64,000 nt of DNA from Misgurnus anguillicaudatus (Eukaryota > Chordata > Actinopteri > Cypriniformes > Cobitidae), in assembly GCF_027580225.2 (NCBI RefSeq), contig NC_073358.2, positions 32,762,501 to 32,826,500 of the forward strand. The letters are read 5' to 3'. A model generated the notes under the pieces. That model was given only the letters and a program-made list of their open reading frames with translations. It searched no databases and was not told the DNA's origin. Below are positions 1 to 13,459 of this stretch, one piece after another (positions within the stretch are counted from its first letter, which is position 1; every line of letters begins with the position of its first letter). Made by a program: the position numbers and the translations under genes.

Positions 1-1314
1 GTTTTTTGCTGAACATTTGGCTACTACGTCCTAAACTTTATTTAAGCTGAAACCATCGATAGAGTCTATCAATTTCATTTCACAGCTTCTAAAAGGGCTT
101 GTAAAATGTTTACGTTTCAGGCATAATTATTGCAAAATTAACTTTTTTCCAGACCACTGATATGATGAGTATTCATCTGAATGTGAATGTACATATTGCT
201 CATAAGTATTAACATGACTAAACTACTAAACACGGTACAAATTTTTTCTCATTTCTGAATGCGTAGCAAGCGATGTTATCAGCATGTGGTCACGGCACAG
301 CACAATCTCATTTGATACGCTGAGATATTTTTATTTGAACATGGCACATAAAAAGTGTGAATTTATTCAGAAATGCTGGCTGCTATTTTCACGTGCTATC
401 AAAGTATAGGGAGAGAAAATGTGGTTCTGAAACTTCTCAAAGAACTTGACAGCTACCATAATAACATTAAAACAAAGTTTTGCACTTTTTGCCCAATTAT
501 CTGGAAATTGCACAATTCAAGCCAGAAGGGCAGCTGGACATTCAATGCAATACTGAACCTGTGTGGTGTGAGAAGTTACATGCTGAAATAGGGAGCAGGG
601 TGAGCCAGCACGTGCAAGCTGCCTGTACTTGGCCATTGCTTTCAAGGACTCTTGAATGTTTTGAGGCATTTGGTAACGACATGAGCCAAAGAACGGTCCT
701 TATATTAGGACAAACTGTTCTCTCCCATCTACGCCAGCACCTCTCATTAATATTTTAGTTAGAAAAATGCACAATAAGCCCAACAACACTGGATAAAAGA
801 CAATTTCCCTGCATTGAAAAACAGCGCTTAGCTACCCAAGACTCTATGCCTCCACAGCCGCAGAAATATTATACATCTAAATACAATCAGCAATATTACA
901 GAGGTCACAGAGGGGCTGTCAGCAAAATCATTTCCTCCCAGAAGCTTTGAAACTGTGCAAGACAGAGCTCTAATTAAAACAGCATTCCTCTAACAGTGCT
1001 GTGATATTAGCATGCCGGGTAGCAACTCGAGGGTTTATATGATAAGAAACTACAGTTTAATCACATATGTGTCATGACACAAATACTATGTAGAGCATCT
1101 GAGTTTTTTTCTGGGTAAAAACAGAGCAGTTCATTTTCCCCAGAGAAAAAGTGCAGTAGCTGTAATTTGAAGTGATGATCGTTTTAGGGTGATGGTGAGA
1201 GAAAGAGAGAGAGATTCAGTTTAGCATCTCTTTGTAGTGTCTACCTGCAAAAACAAGCCACAATACACTAGTAAAATTTCAGACACACTTTTCCAAGTTA
1301 ACAGAATACTACTT
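1..1314. other. No recognisable gene
   Basis: AT-rich sequence with short chance ORFs only. A short GA-rich run occurs near 1197-1213. It may be intron or downstream sequence of the minus-strand gene whose first exon is at 13460-13955. Confidence 0.5.
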
Positions 1315-2158
1315 AGGCTACGTTTACACAGAAAACGCAAAAGTGACGTTGCATTGTCACTTTTTATTCCGCATTTATACAAGCGTTTTAGGGGGAAAAT
1401 CTGCGTGCATATGATGACGCAAAAGTGTGCGATATTCGATGTAGTCCGTAGTCCCCATGCCTGCGTACAACCTTCTTTTTTGTTCTCCCAGGTCTCGTCC
1501 AAAGCCGTCTGGTTTGCCTCCGATGAATTGGCGCATCAACAATTTGATAGAGGTAATTAATGCACCTTTTCTGATCAGTAATACAAGCTATGAATATTTC
1601 TCTCTTGTTTATTTATCAGAGCTCAAACAAATTAGCGTCGCACACCTGAAGTAGATAGGTGCGTAGGATAAGACGACAAATTAATAGGGATTGTGGTAAT
1701 TTGTTAATTTTAAATTGGATGTTGTTTGTAACAATTGCAGTTGCCTGAGGAAGATCGTAAGATCGAAACGTTGCAACGCAACTATTATTAAAAACATTTT
1801 CAGCAAGCAGATAGTGTGCGGGAATTGCCTTTTGTGTTATTTATCAGAGCTGAAATGGCAACTTGAAGGTCTGACGTAACCAAATAATCCGACATGTTTG
1901 TTTTTATTTCCCTGAACTGGCGCATGCCTGAGACGTAAACGCATTAGCGACGAGAACCACCATGAGCAGATTTTGGCGTTTTTACCCCTTTTTAGGGGAA
2001 CGCGACGGTAGAGCGTTTTTAAGATTTCCACTCTGGAGGGTGGTTTCACTTTTTTGAGTTTTTAAGCCCCAAAAACGCAGTCGGCGTGTAATCAAAAGGC
2101 ACATCCAAAAAAATATTTTTACGTTTCACCCTTGAGCGTTTTCATGTAAACATGGCCT
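1315..2158. mobile_element. Non-autonomous DNA transposon with 'ACGTTTACA' ends
   Basis: The left end AGGCTACGTTTACACAGAAA is inverted at the right end as TTTTCATGTAAACATGGCCT, and the subterminal parts also match loosely (AAAACGC on both). It has no transposase frame. Near 1746-1790 is a CCTGAGGAAGATCG...CGAAACGTTG segment, a motif known from other fish repeats. Probably hAT-type; the target duplication is not clear. Confidence 0.65.
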
Positions 2159-2622
2159 TATACAAGCACTTACACAAAACCAGTTACAAGGCCTATAAGA
2201 TATATACTTTTTCTTCCTTATAAACATGCATTTATCTCTAAAATCTATGAACCCACATTAGCTGCTATAAATGAACATATCTGTGTGGTATTAAACGCAA
2301 AGACTTTTCTTTCACTCCTGTTTAGCATAATATACACATGAATCCAGAGAAGGGCATTCCTGTAATGTGTCATTGTTTTACAGTGACCTCCCACTGGACC
2401 TGGTAATCTGAACAAGTAAAAAAGTACACACGCACACATAAAACACTGATGCGGTGAGAGAAATGGAGCGGTGTGATATATTTAGCAGAAGCTCTCAGCG
2501 TGTACAGTTCCCATAGCTGACTTAGGGCAATCTGATCTAAATCAGAGGTGACCTTGCAGAACACACAATAGAAGAGCTCTCCCAGACACAGTCAAAACAA
2601 AACATGGACTCATCCTGTAATG

Positions 2623-2885
2623 CAGTGGTTTTCAAACTGGGGACCGTGTGCCAGGGGGGCCCCAGTTTTATGACATTTTATAAAATACACAAATGTATCA
2701 TAAATTATGTGTAATTACACCTCAGAAAAATAAGGCTACTAACCAACAGCACTACATTTTATAATTTAACATGCTTTGGTTCATTTAAATTTGAAGTTTT
2801 AGTCATAGATATTCTTTTGGGGGGCCACGAAGGAATGCAACGTACACAAGGGAGGCCGCATGCCGAAAAAGTTTGAGAACCAGTG
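2623..2885 (+). mobile_element. hAT-type MITE, copy 1 (CAGTGGTTTTCAAACTGG family)
   Basis: 263 bp, flanked by the perfect 8-bp duplication CTGTAATG at 2615-2622 and 2886-2893. Termini are CAGTGGTTTTCAAACTGG and AGTTTGAGAACCAGTG, the Charlie-like hAT signature. Related copies lie at 15002-15303 and, reversed, at 24055-24352. Confidence 0.9.
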
Positions 2886-3214
2886 CTGTAATGAAACAAG
2901 CAAAGAGCTCAGATGCAAAAGCTTTTAAGTACATCTGACATGTTTTCTTTTAAATTAGATTTTTTATTAGACTCTTAATGGATTCTGACAACAAACCGGT
3001 ATTTCAGTATGGCCCGAGGGTGGTATTAAGCAAATATGAAGCCAAAGTATTTGATGAACTACAATACGTGTCAAGAGCATTCAGTTATTATGATCTTATT
3101 TTTGGCAGAGGTGGCTTTTGCATCTGATCTCAGATGCAATTACAAGTATCTATTTTATTCCCAAATTAAATTATCAAATGAAACAACACTACTAGCCTAC
3201 TTACTGTATGATTA

Positions 3215-3598
3215 GGGCTGTCACAATGATTAAATAATCAGCTCATCGCGATTGCTTGACCTCATCGCAATGATTTCAGATCACCGCAATGATTGCACAT
3301 CTCTCTAAAAAACACATGTATAAATGAGACCGCATCAGATTACTTTTAAATATGTGTTATGTGCATTAATATTTACTGCCAGGTAAACCTTGCAAAATAT
3401 TTAATTTAAAATAAATAGTCACAACAATGTGTGAAAATTATTTCATAAACAAAGAAAAAAAAGTATGAGAATTAAATGTCAAAGCAATAAAACAGTCAAT
3501 TAATCGTCAAAGCCCTAAAACAGCCAATTAATTGTTATAATCGCCACAATTTATTAGACAATTAACCGTCCACAAAATGTCATAATCGTGACAGCCCC
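3215..3598. mobile_element. hAT-like MITE with GGGCTGTCAC ends
   Basis: Left end GGGCTGTCACAATGATTAAA; right end ATCGTGACAGCCCC. The interior repeats TTAATCGTCAAAGCCC-like phrases. The flanks GTATGAT recur on both sides, but not exactly at the ends. Confidence 0.7.
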
Positions 3599-4834
3599 AT
3601 GTATGATAATCACAGTCATCTTTAAAAAAAAAAACACATTTCATATTAAAGTACAGCGAATGAAATGGATGACTAAACATGGATCTTGGGATGGCGATAA
3701 GTCAGTTTTCTGGTTGTCATCTTACAGAACATGTCGAGACAAGAGTTTTAGTGTTTGTCTTACAGCACTGACATTGTGAACTTCCATTATTGCGTATCTT
3801 TGGAGAACACAGGAAATAAAGTCACCACAGATGTGTGACAATGAGATATAATTTCTTTAAAAACATGCAAAGGTCATAGCTTTGTTCCTGTTTGAATCGA
3901 AGGATTAAAGTTTTCATTGATAGCTCATCAACGGTTACATATCACATTGCGTGTATTTATAAATCAACCATAGGTACTTTTTTATAAATTCCTGCTCCAA
4001 TTTTGTTGTTTTATTAGCATTCATAACTGATGAGAAAAGTCACGCAGCTTCAAACGTCTGCATGAGGGACTCGCTGCTGAAATACAGCCAGACATCAAGT
4101 GACAGGAACTCTATAAAGTCATCACGCCAGACTCCAGAAAGACTCCAAAACTGTCAGCTAAATCTGCTCAAGACTCCCCATGATTACTGAGATATAATGA
4201 TAGGAGTTGAAGATATTGTGAATGAACCAATCAGCTGTGCTAATTCACAAATCTTTGTTAGAGAGGAAGATAAAAAAGAGGCAATCATTCTGCATTGCTG
4301 GACTGCATTAGATTCAACAATATTTGATCTCAGAGGCAGAACTTTGTGAAATGTAAAGATGTCAGACATAATGTCTCCATGTCTGAGCAAATGCCCAAGA
4401 TCAGATTAAACAGGATTGTGACAATGAGATACATAACTAGCTTTAACATAGTTATGTTAAAAACTTTACAGGACACTTATGTAACATTAACAAGCATATA
4501 GACCCATGGGATGACATGCTGACCCTCAGGGTGAGAAGCAGCATTTTATTGGTGATAGGGCCACTGTCACCCTGCTTTGCCACTCACATGCCAGAGACAC
4601 TGTTCTCGGCTTCCAACAAAAATGCAAAAAACATGAACAATGTCATATTGTCACACATTAGGTGAGATAACAGAAAATTAAATTAATGGAAAAAAAATGG
4701 CATAGTGTACCTCTGAACCAAAAGCACTGCAGGTACACAAGTGGCAATTCATGAACTACAATATGATGTCTTTGAGGAAGGCACAAACCATCAAGTTGTT
4801 GCTCTGGATAAAAGTGTTGGCTAAAATACTGTAG

Positions 4835-6240
4835 TAGTGATCAACCGATGAATTGCTGATAAATTTATTTGTTTTTAAATACCGCCATCGGCCTCTGGTG
4901 TGCGGCAGCATCTTATTTTAACAGTAACATAAGGTGTCAGATCCACATCTTAGCAGTACTGTAGCTCCAGCGGGGGAAACAGATGTAACAAATAAAAAAG
5001 TGAAACTTAAGCCTACAATCCTCATGTCAGCAAATCAGCCACATTGCTTTCGTAAAAAAAAAGTAAAATAATATACATTAGGCCTATAAGGAGCACAGAT
5101 GCAAAAGATGCAAGATTTTTTCTTCTCCCCTCATTAAAACCATCTCTCTTTACTTCCGGTCATATGGTACGGCAGGTGGGCGGGGTCCGGGAAAAGATCA
5201 CAATGATTAGCAATAGGCTTTATGCCCAGCTGCACTACTTCCTGAACTTTAGCCAGCTCCTTGTTTCCTGTCTGCCATTATTGGACAAACTGATTAATCC
5301 AGGTGTGCCTGACCTCAGTAGTCACAACAACAATAATCAGACACACCTGGATTAATCAGTTTGTCCAATAATGGCAGACAGGAAACAAGGAGCTGGCTGA
5401 AGTTCAGGAAGTAGTGCAGCTGGGCATAAAGCCTATTAGCAACACGACCCAACTTCAAAGCCCTGCCTTATTTCATTTCAGAAGTCGGTTTCACTCAGAT
5501 TTGCGTCACCATGGGGAAAATAAGACAATCGCTACTTCCGTTTCATGGCGCCTTTAAGAATCTGATTAAAAATGCCTATTTACAAGAAAACATTTCAGAC
5601 GCACTTAGCGGATTCTAAACCTGCTGTAAAAGTCATGGCTTTGTAATGCATGTGAACCTGGTGTGGTATCAGCCATCACAAACAGCACTAAAACTGTGAA
5701 TGCTTTGTAAATGCACACTGAGTTTAGCATTTACATTAAGCAGATCTCTGTCCAACACTGATATTTCATAGGAGTGACGCACTTTATCAAAGCACTTGTG
5801 CTGCAGTAAGACAAAGAGATTTTACTGGTAGTACTGAATAGAATAAATGAATGAATATACTATGTTGGACAGTATGACTATGAGATGTATATTTTATGTT
5901 GTTTAGTAGCGGCTGCTGTCAGATAAACTCAGATCTAATACTTTTAAGCATAATGTAATATAAATTTAGGGGTTTGGCAGAAGCTGGCACGTTGTTTGCA
6001 TTTAAAAGGAATAACAATTGGCTGAATGCCACAGAAAATAAATAACCAAGATTATGATTATAGCTTCTGTGATTCTCTTTCATTGAAAAGCGTCGATTAC
6101 AGCATTCCATTTAGGTAACATTGCGTTTGTTATCAAGTATCTTACAATGGGTTTTTAGCATTGCCAATTACAGCTATTTCTTTTAATAGCATGACTGCAA
6201 TCGGCAATCAGAGGCAATAAAATCAGTCAACCGGTCCTAA
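4835..6240. mobile_element. Possible older DNA transposon hosting the 5212-5437 palindrome
   Basis: GTGATCAACCGATGAATTGC near 4837 and AGTCAACCGGTCCTAAT near 6223 resemble the ends of a common zebrafish hAT family, but they are too diverged to prove a pair. No coding capacity is visible. Confidence 0.3.
5212..5437 (+). repeat. Near-perfect 226-bp palindrome (hairpin MITE), copy 1
   Basis: The arm AATAGGCTTTATGCCCAGCT... is mirrored almost base for base by ...AGCTGGGCATAAAGCCTATT. The loop reads CCTCAGTAGTCACAACAACA. A 3-bp AGC borders both ends. A second copy with the loop inverted is at 56514-56741. Confidence 0.9.
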
Positions 6241-6478
6241 TGAGGAATATTTAAGCAATCGGATACACAGATTGTAAGGAAAATTTTATTCATCAGAATT
6301 AATTAAACCTTGATATTGTTTAACCTCGTCAGACCCTCCGTCCACTGGAATGGACATCACATGTTTTGTGGTTCAAACTATTAAAATGCTGATCAACCAA
6401 TCAAAATGAGGCACACTGATTAAACACCTGATAAATCAGGTCTGAAGGGGTTAAAAATAATTAACTCTTTCCCCGCTA

Positions 6479-7259
6479 GGGGTGTCACAATTCTCCAAAT
6501 CCTCGAATTCGATTACATTTTCGATTCTGATGTCACGATTCAATTCGATTCTCGATTTTTAAATGAATTTTTTTAAGACAAAAAATGATATGCCTTTATT
6601 ATTTTGTATTATTATTATTATTATAGTTTCACATTAACATGCACATCGCGCGCTTTTCCTCGCATGGGGGTTTGTGGGCTTTACTTTACGCGAGAGAGCG
6701 AGAAAGAGAATTCCTTCTTGCACGCAGATAGACTTAATGTGCGCGTCTTGGACTCCTATTATCTGAAATAAAACCGGTGCGTCAAGCAGCTGCGCTTTTC
6801 TCTGTCTCACGTGCATGCGCTCTCGCATCTGTCCAAAGTCTAAACATAAACTAAAGTAATAATCCTTACGTTTTTGTTCAGTTTTATGCGTTTCATGCGA
6901 GCTGAGGCAAACTATACCCTTTGTTTAAAATATAACCCGCTGCATCTTGGCGGCTCTCTCGTGCATGTGCAGAGAGCTGCGCTCTGTCCGAAGGCAGATC
7001 ACTAGGTAGTAATCCTGTTTATGATATGCATTTCAAGGAGTTGTAGCAATACATCTCTCGTTTTTAAAATATTAATCACGTTCCGCTGGATGGATGTTTT
7101 TAAAGACACTTCTGAGAGGTTATTTTCCCCCGCTTGACAAGCAGACCGGACGTGACATGGGGGCGTGGCAGCATCGACGATCCCATTTTTTAATTCGAAG
7201 TTCGAGGTTGTGACTTAATTTCGATTGATTTTGATTTAAAATCGAAATCGTGACACCCT
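6479..7259. mobile_element. hAT-like MITE with GGGGTGTCAC ends
   Basis: Left end GGGGTGTCACAATTCTCC; right end AAATCGTGACACCCTT. Subterminal sequences alternate TCGATT and AATCGA. The interior is GC-richer and carries a diverged duplicated GCGCTCTCTCGCATCTGTCC-like block. No transposase frame. Confidence 0.7.
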
Positions 7260-8439
7260 TATTCCCTGTGTCACATTGAGGACACCAAAGATTTATTTTA
7301 CATCTTTAAAAAAATCTCATAATATGACCCCTTTAAATGGGAAGATAATGTAAGTGTGGCTAACAAATTTATGCAAGGACCAGCATCCCTGCATTGAACA
7401 TTGTCCTTTCTAAAAGTTTATAATCACTCAGCAAAATAAATCCGTGCTGACTCTAGACATGTCTAGTCTTCACAAAAGTTGATAAAAGGTGTTTTTAGGC
7501 TTAGCGCTCTATTTAAAATGGCAGTCTAAGCAACAGCAATGCAACTCTTTATAATACTCCCAGATGGGAAGACACAAAGTGGAATCATTACTTGCTACAC
7601 AGCACATTCGAAAATGAAAATGAATTGCTCCTTTAGCTCATTTGCATATCTGAATTTTTTTGCAAGCAGTTCATTTCAGCAATTCCTGTTGGATAGCATC
7701 AGTTTGTCCCGTGTGACTTCAAACAAACTGTTTGAAGATTCAAGTCAATAGACTTAATAAATGATCAAACATCCGAACCCAACCTGTCAGTTTTGTTCAG
7801 GGAATGATGTCAATGTAAAAGTAAAGCTCAGACCACAAAACAATTGTGTCTTTTAAATGCAACAAATACTGGACTTATAAAAGGTCTTACAAGTACAAAC
7901 AACTAAACAAGCTTTATCAAGGACAGTAACAAAGTCAAAACCTCTGAAGGTTTATTATCTTTATACAGTAGGAATCAGTTTGAGTTCATGTCACTTTAAA
8001 CCCAGTTCATGAATCTGCTGAGTACAGCGCAAGCTGAGAAATATCCATCATATGAGTTTCTGTGTGTCCTGCAGTGGTGGGCATTTCTAAAATGACTTTC
8101 ACTACCCTTTTCTTAAGAGTATTTTAGTAGGCCCAAAACAGAGTTTCAGTTTTGCACAAACAGAAAAAGAAGACGCAAAAGCAAACTTTTCGAAATGTGT
8201 CCTGCTTTAGAAATGACCACTGTGGTAGACGAAAACGAGACCAAATGTTGTTGTTTTTTTACTGGGTAACAGACAACCGTCAACTGTCTTTTCACTCAAT
8301 GACAATTTATAATTTCAATGATTTTCTAGAATCTGTGCATGCGTTCACACACACATCACATAAAGATCCAGTAAAGACATGTGACGTGTATTGTATTTGT
8401 AATCGTGCACTCGGCAGATTTTTTCCGCAGCATCTAAAG
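7260..8439. other. No recognisable gene
   Basis: AT-rich stretch with chance ORFs only. No transposon ends or splice-flanked coding block recognised. Confidence 0.45.
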
Positions 8440-8640
8440 CAGGTATAGGCAACGTTGGTCCTGTAGTGCCGATGCAATGTCCTGCAGATTTTAGCTTCAA
8501 CCCTGATAAAACCTCTACCTGTAGTTTTTACTGTAGGTGACTCTGTAGACCTTGATTAGCTTCTTCAGGTGTGCTTGATTAGAGCTGAAGCTAAACTCTG
8601 CAGGACATCAGCACTACAGGACTAACGTACACCTGACCTA
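8440..8640. mobile_element. Short MITE with GGTCCTGTAGTGC ends
   Basis: CAACGTTGGTCCTGTAGTGC on the left is answered by GCACTACAGGACTAACGTAC on the right, and TCCTGCAG/CTGCAGGA lies just inside. The total is about 200 bp. No clear target duplication. Confidence 0.65.
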
Positions 8641-8890
8641 AAGTTTGCTTATTATCTGCAATTTTTTATCAAGAACCCACCCGTGTGCATTTTTTCTGAT
8701 TAGATCATAAACTAATGAATGACACATGCTTTTTTGATTATACTGGCGAATTATCTCATCTACAGCGTGAATAGTAAGGAGTTCCCTGATCTCTGCCTTA
8801 TTCCAGTTTGAAGACATTTTTCAATATTACTGTGTTGTTGATCTGCATTTAAAACCTGTGTCAAAGAGCTGAACGAGGATAACTTGTTGT

Positions 8891-9242
8891 AGGGCTGTAT
8901 AATTAATCAGAAAAACCTAATTTACAGTTGTACATTTGTGCTCATTTCTGTGAGTTTTGGCAGTATGTTTTGGCACAAAATACAGTTGTGAACACAGATA
9001 ATATTGACAAGATGACGTGTCCTTTAACCATTCGCTTTGGATTTTTTATTAACAACATAACCTCCATAATTATTCGTGATTTACATTATATTCTTTCGTT
9101 TTGGATGTTTAGAATTTACTATGCAGCTGCTTCACAAAAAGTAATAAAACATTTAAAACTTCAATGTAAAATCTATTAATCGGCAATAATAATCAAAGTG
9201 AATAATTGACAATTATGATTTTTGTCATAATCGTTCAGCCCT
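8891..9242. mobile_element. hAT-like MITE with AGGGCTG ends
   Basis: Left end AGGGCTGTATAATTAATCAG; right end CATAATCGTTCAGCCCT. About 350 bp, AT-rich. The 83-aa ORF inside looks like chance. Confidence 0.65.
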
Positions 9243-9384
9243 GACCCTTGCAACATTGTTCCTGCTTTTTTTAGGGATCAGTGAGCTGTGTGAAAGAGGT
9301 TTAAGATGAGCTGTACATAAAAACACATTGCATAAGAACTATTTTCTCTCCATCACAATAACTGACAAACATTATGCACCTTAA

Positions 9385-10323
9385 AGGAATAGTCTACTCA
9401 TTTTCAATATTAAAATATGTTATTACCTTAAAGGCGGAGTCCACGATGTTTGAAAAACGCTTTGGAAAAGGAGACGGGCCGACTACCAAAACACACTTAT
9501 AGCCAATCAAATCAAATCAAATGCCGGGTTGCGTGTGGGGCGGGTCTATCAACAGAAGGTCCAGATTCTATTGGGGTAGGGGCGTGTTTGTTTGGGTGAT
9601 TTCAAATATCAACATTGGCTTTCAAACATCGTGGACTCCGCCTTTAACTAAGAATTGTTGATACATCCCTCTATCATCTTTGTGCGTGCACGTAAGCGCT
9701 GGAGCGCGCTGCAACGCTTCGATAGCATTTAGCTTAGCCCCATTCATTCAATGGTACCATTTAGAGATAAAGTTAGAAGTGACCAAACACATCAACGTTT
9801 TTCCTATTTAAGACGAGTAGTTATACGAGCAAGTTTGGTGGTACAAAATAAAACATAGCGCTTTTCTAAGCGGATTTAAAAGAGGAACTATATTTTATGG
9901 CGTAATAGCACTTTTGGGAGTACTTCGACTCGCCTGAAAAGTCCGCTCCCCTTCTCCCTCTCATAATGGGAGAGGGAGGGTGTTACTGCGCCGAGTCGAA
10001 GTACTCCCAAAAGTGCTATTACGCCATAAAATCTAGCTCCTCTTTTAAATCCGCTTAGAAAAGCGATACGTTTTATTTTGTACCACCAAACTTGCTCGTA
10101 TAACTACTCGTCTTAAATAGGAAAAACGTTGATGTGTTTGGTCACTTCTAACTTTATCTCTAAATGGTACCATTGAATGAATGGGGCTAAGCTAAATGTT
10201 ATCGAAGCGTCGCAGCGCGCTCCAGCGCTTACGTGCATGCACAAAGATGATAGAGGGATGTATCAACAATTCTTAGTTAAGGTAATAACATATTTTAATA
10301 TTGAAAATGAGTAGACTATTCCT
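9385..10323. mobile_element. Long palindromic TTAA-flanked element carrying a nested insertion
   Basis: Two inverted arms of about 350 bp read from AGGAATAGTCTACTCATTTT inward, to a centre near 9965. TTAA flanks both ends (9381-9384 and 10324-10327). The left arm is interrupted by the 212-bp element at 9432-9643; the right arm is not. No coding capacity. The TTAA duplication with ends starting AG points to a Kolobok- or piggyBac-type mobiliser. Confidence 0.9.
9432..9643 (+). mobile_element. TTAA MITE (AGGCGGAGTCCACGATG family), copy 1, nested
   Basis: 212 bp with inverted ends AGGCGGAGTCCACGATGTTT and AAACATCGTGGACTCCGCCT, flanked by TTAA at 9428-9431 and 9644-9647. The unoccupied TTAA is visible at 10277-10280 in the opposite arm of the host palindrome. 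Confidence 0.95.
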
Positions 10324-10802
10324 TTAAGGGGTGGAACGCAAAGCGCGCCGCACTGCCTTTTTTTAGTCACTTTAAAAAAAGTGCAGTGTGCTGCGGCTTT
10401 TTTATATTGCTAGGCAACCACCGATGCAGCTTTTCTGTTGAAGCATGAGTGCTCTTTTGCTGTTAAATGTCATATTAGCAAACCTTTAAAAAAAAGGACG
10501 CATGCTCTGACCTTGTTTGAGAGAGTGAGTGACTCCAGTCTGGTTCAAACAACTGAAAACTTCCGTACTACTACGAAAGGCCCGCCTCTCCTCTCATTTC
10601 ATTGGATATTGAAAAGACGCAAATGACGTTGGCCGATTTTCCGCTGTCAATGGTCCTTCAAAAATGCATGCTGCGGCAGGCGGCAAAAAGACGCAAGCCG
10701 TTCCGCGCACATAAACAGTGCACATTACGCTCACTGCCCATAGAAAATCATTCAAAAAAGGCACTTGCAATTGCCATAAAAACATTTGGTGTGATCGGCC
10801 CC

Positions 10803-11035
10803 TACACTCTTAGAAAGAATGTGTTAAAAACAACACATTAGTGTTGATTCTGGGACAACACACTAAATGCGCTATCCCAGAATCCACCCATCACTTAGTT
10901 ATTATTGAAACAACACATTTTGTGTTACTTTTAACACAACTTGTGTTATATTTTACACAAAATTACACATAATGTGTTAATAGCTTAACGCACAAAGATG
11001 TGTAAAAAAATTAACACATCCTTTCTAAGAGCGTA
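10803..11035. mobile_element. Palindromic MITE with TACACTCTTAGAAAG ends
   Basis: Left end ACTCTTAGAAAGAATGTGTT is mirrored by AACACATCCTTTCTAAGAGC on the right. The interior is repeated AACACA/TGTGTT. The size is 233 bp. Confidence 0.85.
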
Positions 11036-11642
11036 AGGCAGTCAAAACATGCCAAATTAATTATTCTAAAATATTGACATTTTTATGTACAGTATGATCA
11101 ACTAGTTAATCCTGCTCTCTGTTCTAAAGCACAGGATACAATGCACAATTTTTTGGCTTTTCCAGATGAAAGATTCCCATTGGGAAACAATCGTGGTGAT
11201 TTCTGTGATCGTGGCTCTTAATCGGTGGCTCAATGTCATACAGAGAGAGAGAGGTTCAAGGACGGCCTTTTTCCCGGTCTTGAGACCAAAGATAGCCTAC
11301 GATAGTTTTCCGACAGTGATAGAAATTCAACATGATCACTGTACAGTATGTCTGCTTCTACGACCTGCATACCGGTATTTGTTTACCACTAGTGCATGCT
11401 AATGATGATGCGCCAATGTACAGTCTATATGCTTGTCATACCCAAGTTTAAACAAATCATGTCACACAATAGGATAATAAGGTATCCCGGGTGTAAGGAG
11501 AGGTCTAATTAATATAATACAATACAGGTGTCAATTTTATAAGCATACCTTGATCCTGAATTCTGTTGCAAGGTATATTCTTTTATTAACTTCAATTATA
11601 GGTGGTTGACATAAAAAGGTGTAGAACAAGAAATTATATTAA

Positions 11643-11795
11643 AGGTATTGCGGAGGATTTTCTCGAATTTTAGAAAAAAAAACCGCCTTCTCCACTTTTT
11701 TAAAAAATGCAATTGCGCAACACTCCTGATTGACAACTAGGAGGACCAAAAGTCTTGATGATCCACCCGGAAAAAGAAAATCCTCCGCAATAACT
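11643..11795. mobile_element. TTAA MITE (AGGTATTGCGGAGGATTTTC)
   Basis: 153 bp. Left end AGGTATTGCGGAGGATTTTC; right end GAAAATCCTCCGCAATAACT. TTAA at 11639-11642 and 11796-11799. Confidence 0.88.
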
Positions 11796-11799
11796 TTAA

Positions 11800-13459
11800 C
11801 ATAATTGTATTGCACCTGTGCCTCCTAAGAAGTAGGCCATATGTGTTTTTTTTTAACCCAATTGTGTTTTTTAGGTTAAACTCTATAACTGGAATATACT
11901 GTGTGTGACATTATTTATAACTGAAGCTATACTTGCCATGTTCTGTGAGCTCTTAACATACAATAACATGCACAGTGTTCCTTTCCAAAAACTAAAAATC
12001 TTAACAAACCTGATCGTTTAAATTTTAGCTATCATTTAAAAGTCTAGCTGTTATTAGAGCCTAAAACCATGTGCTGACAGGTGGCTTATATTCCTAAAAC
12101 TACTGTTAAATATTAAATATACAAAAACACTCTTGATTCATATCAAAAGCAGCAGCTGCCAGAACAATCTCCAATAGAGGTTATGCAATCAAGTAAGCAT
12201 TAACATTACAATAACTTGAGCAGATCCCAAGTGTTGTTCTGCTCATGATTTTTAGTTAAGCTTTCTGAGGTCACTCACATTTGCGTCAAAGGTGACATTA
12301 TTTTCTTGTCCTAGAAACGATGAGGTCATAGGTTTTTAGCCTCTCAAACCTTCACCCCACAAAAATTAGTCTTGGTGAATGTCCACACACAAAGGTTAGG
12401 ATGACAATTTTTTTTTACATATTTAGGATATTGGATATGTGGGTGTATGCAATGTACGTGTTGTTTCTTTCTGACACACTGTAAGTAAACAACAGAGAGT
12501 GTAACAACGGGAACAGATTCCAAACGGAAACAGAGACGTTTACCTTCGGGCTGTTACATACAATTGGATTTTTTACAGTAATACTAAACACCTGTCTCCT
12601 CCCTGCAGTCCAGTCACTTCCAATGAACTTCAGATGGATTGCATATCACATTCAGTCTTACAATAGCAGTCACACATTTTCAACTCCAGGGTAAAACAAT
12701 GTAACTGTATGCTTGACTAATGCATAAGAAGCTGATCAAATTAGTGCATATGAACCAGACAGGTAAACGTTTAAATCATATAGCAGACACGAAGGTGACT
12801 GACACACCTAATTATGACCTTAATGAAACATTTTTTCCTGATGCCAGCTTGGCATCAAGACAAATGAGTGGAAGGATTGGGGGGGGGGGGGTTATGATTG
12901 TTTCACCTTTTGGCAGTCAGATGATAATTTATCACAATAATGTGATTAAGAAGGTCATTCTTGTGCCCATGGCCTGATCTGTCAGTTTTACTAATAAGCC
13001 CATGGATACATCAACATTTGTATCAACTGATATGTTTTGATGAAAACTTCTGTGCAAACCATTATCAATGCTACAAACACACTAACACACCCTTGGATTT
13101 GAAACAAAGGAGTGTCTCTAAACAAGATTATCTGCCACAGCTTGTCGTCATAACAAATACATATTATATAAAAATGAAACTTTTGAGTTAGGGGATTGTG
13201 AAACATAAAGCATCCTCAGATGATAGAGATACAGTGTGAGGAAGTCTGAATGATGTAATGAAGAGAGAGGCAATTAATGGAGAACAGCTTGTGCTTCACA
13301 ACACAGGTAGACTCTTTGCAACCAACCGCTGCAAGCTCATTTAAGAATCTGATGGAGGAGCAGTGCATGTGACGTGCAGGACATAAGACATGAATGTTTA
13401 AAACGTTTAACAAAGCATCATTAGACCATGTGACTGAAAAAAAGTCCATAAGGACCTAC
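11800..13459. other. Likely intron 1 of the Ser/Thr-rich gene; no repeat or exon recognised
   Basis: Mostly unique AT-rich sequence. A G10 run near 12880 and chance ORFs are the only visible features. I looked for a membrane-spanning exon on the minus strand and found none with good splice sites. Confidence 0.4.
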
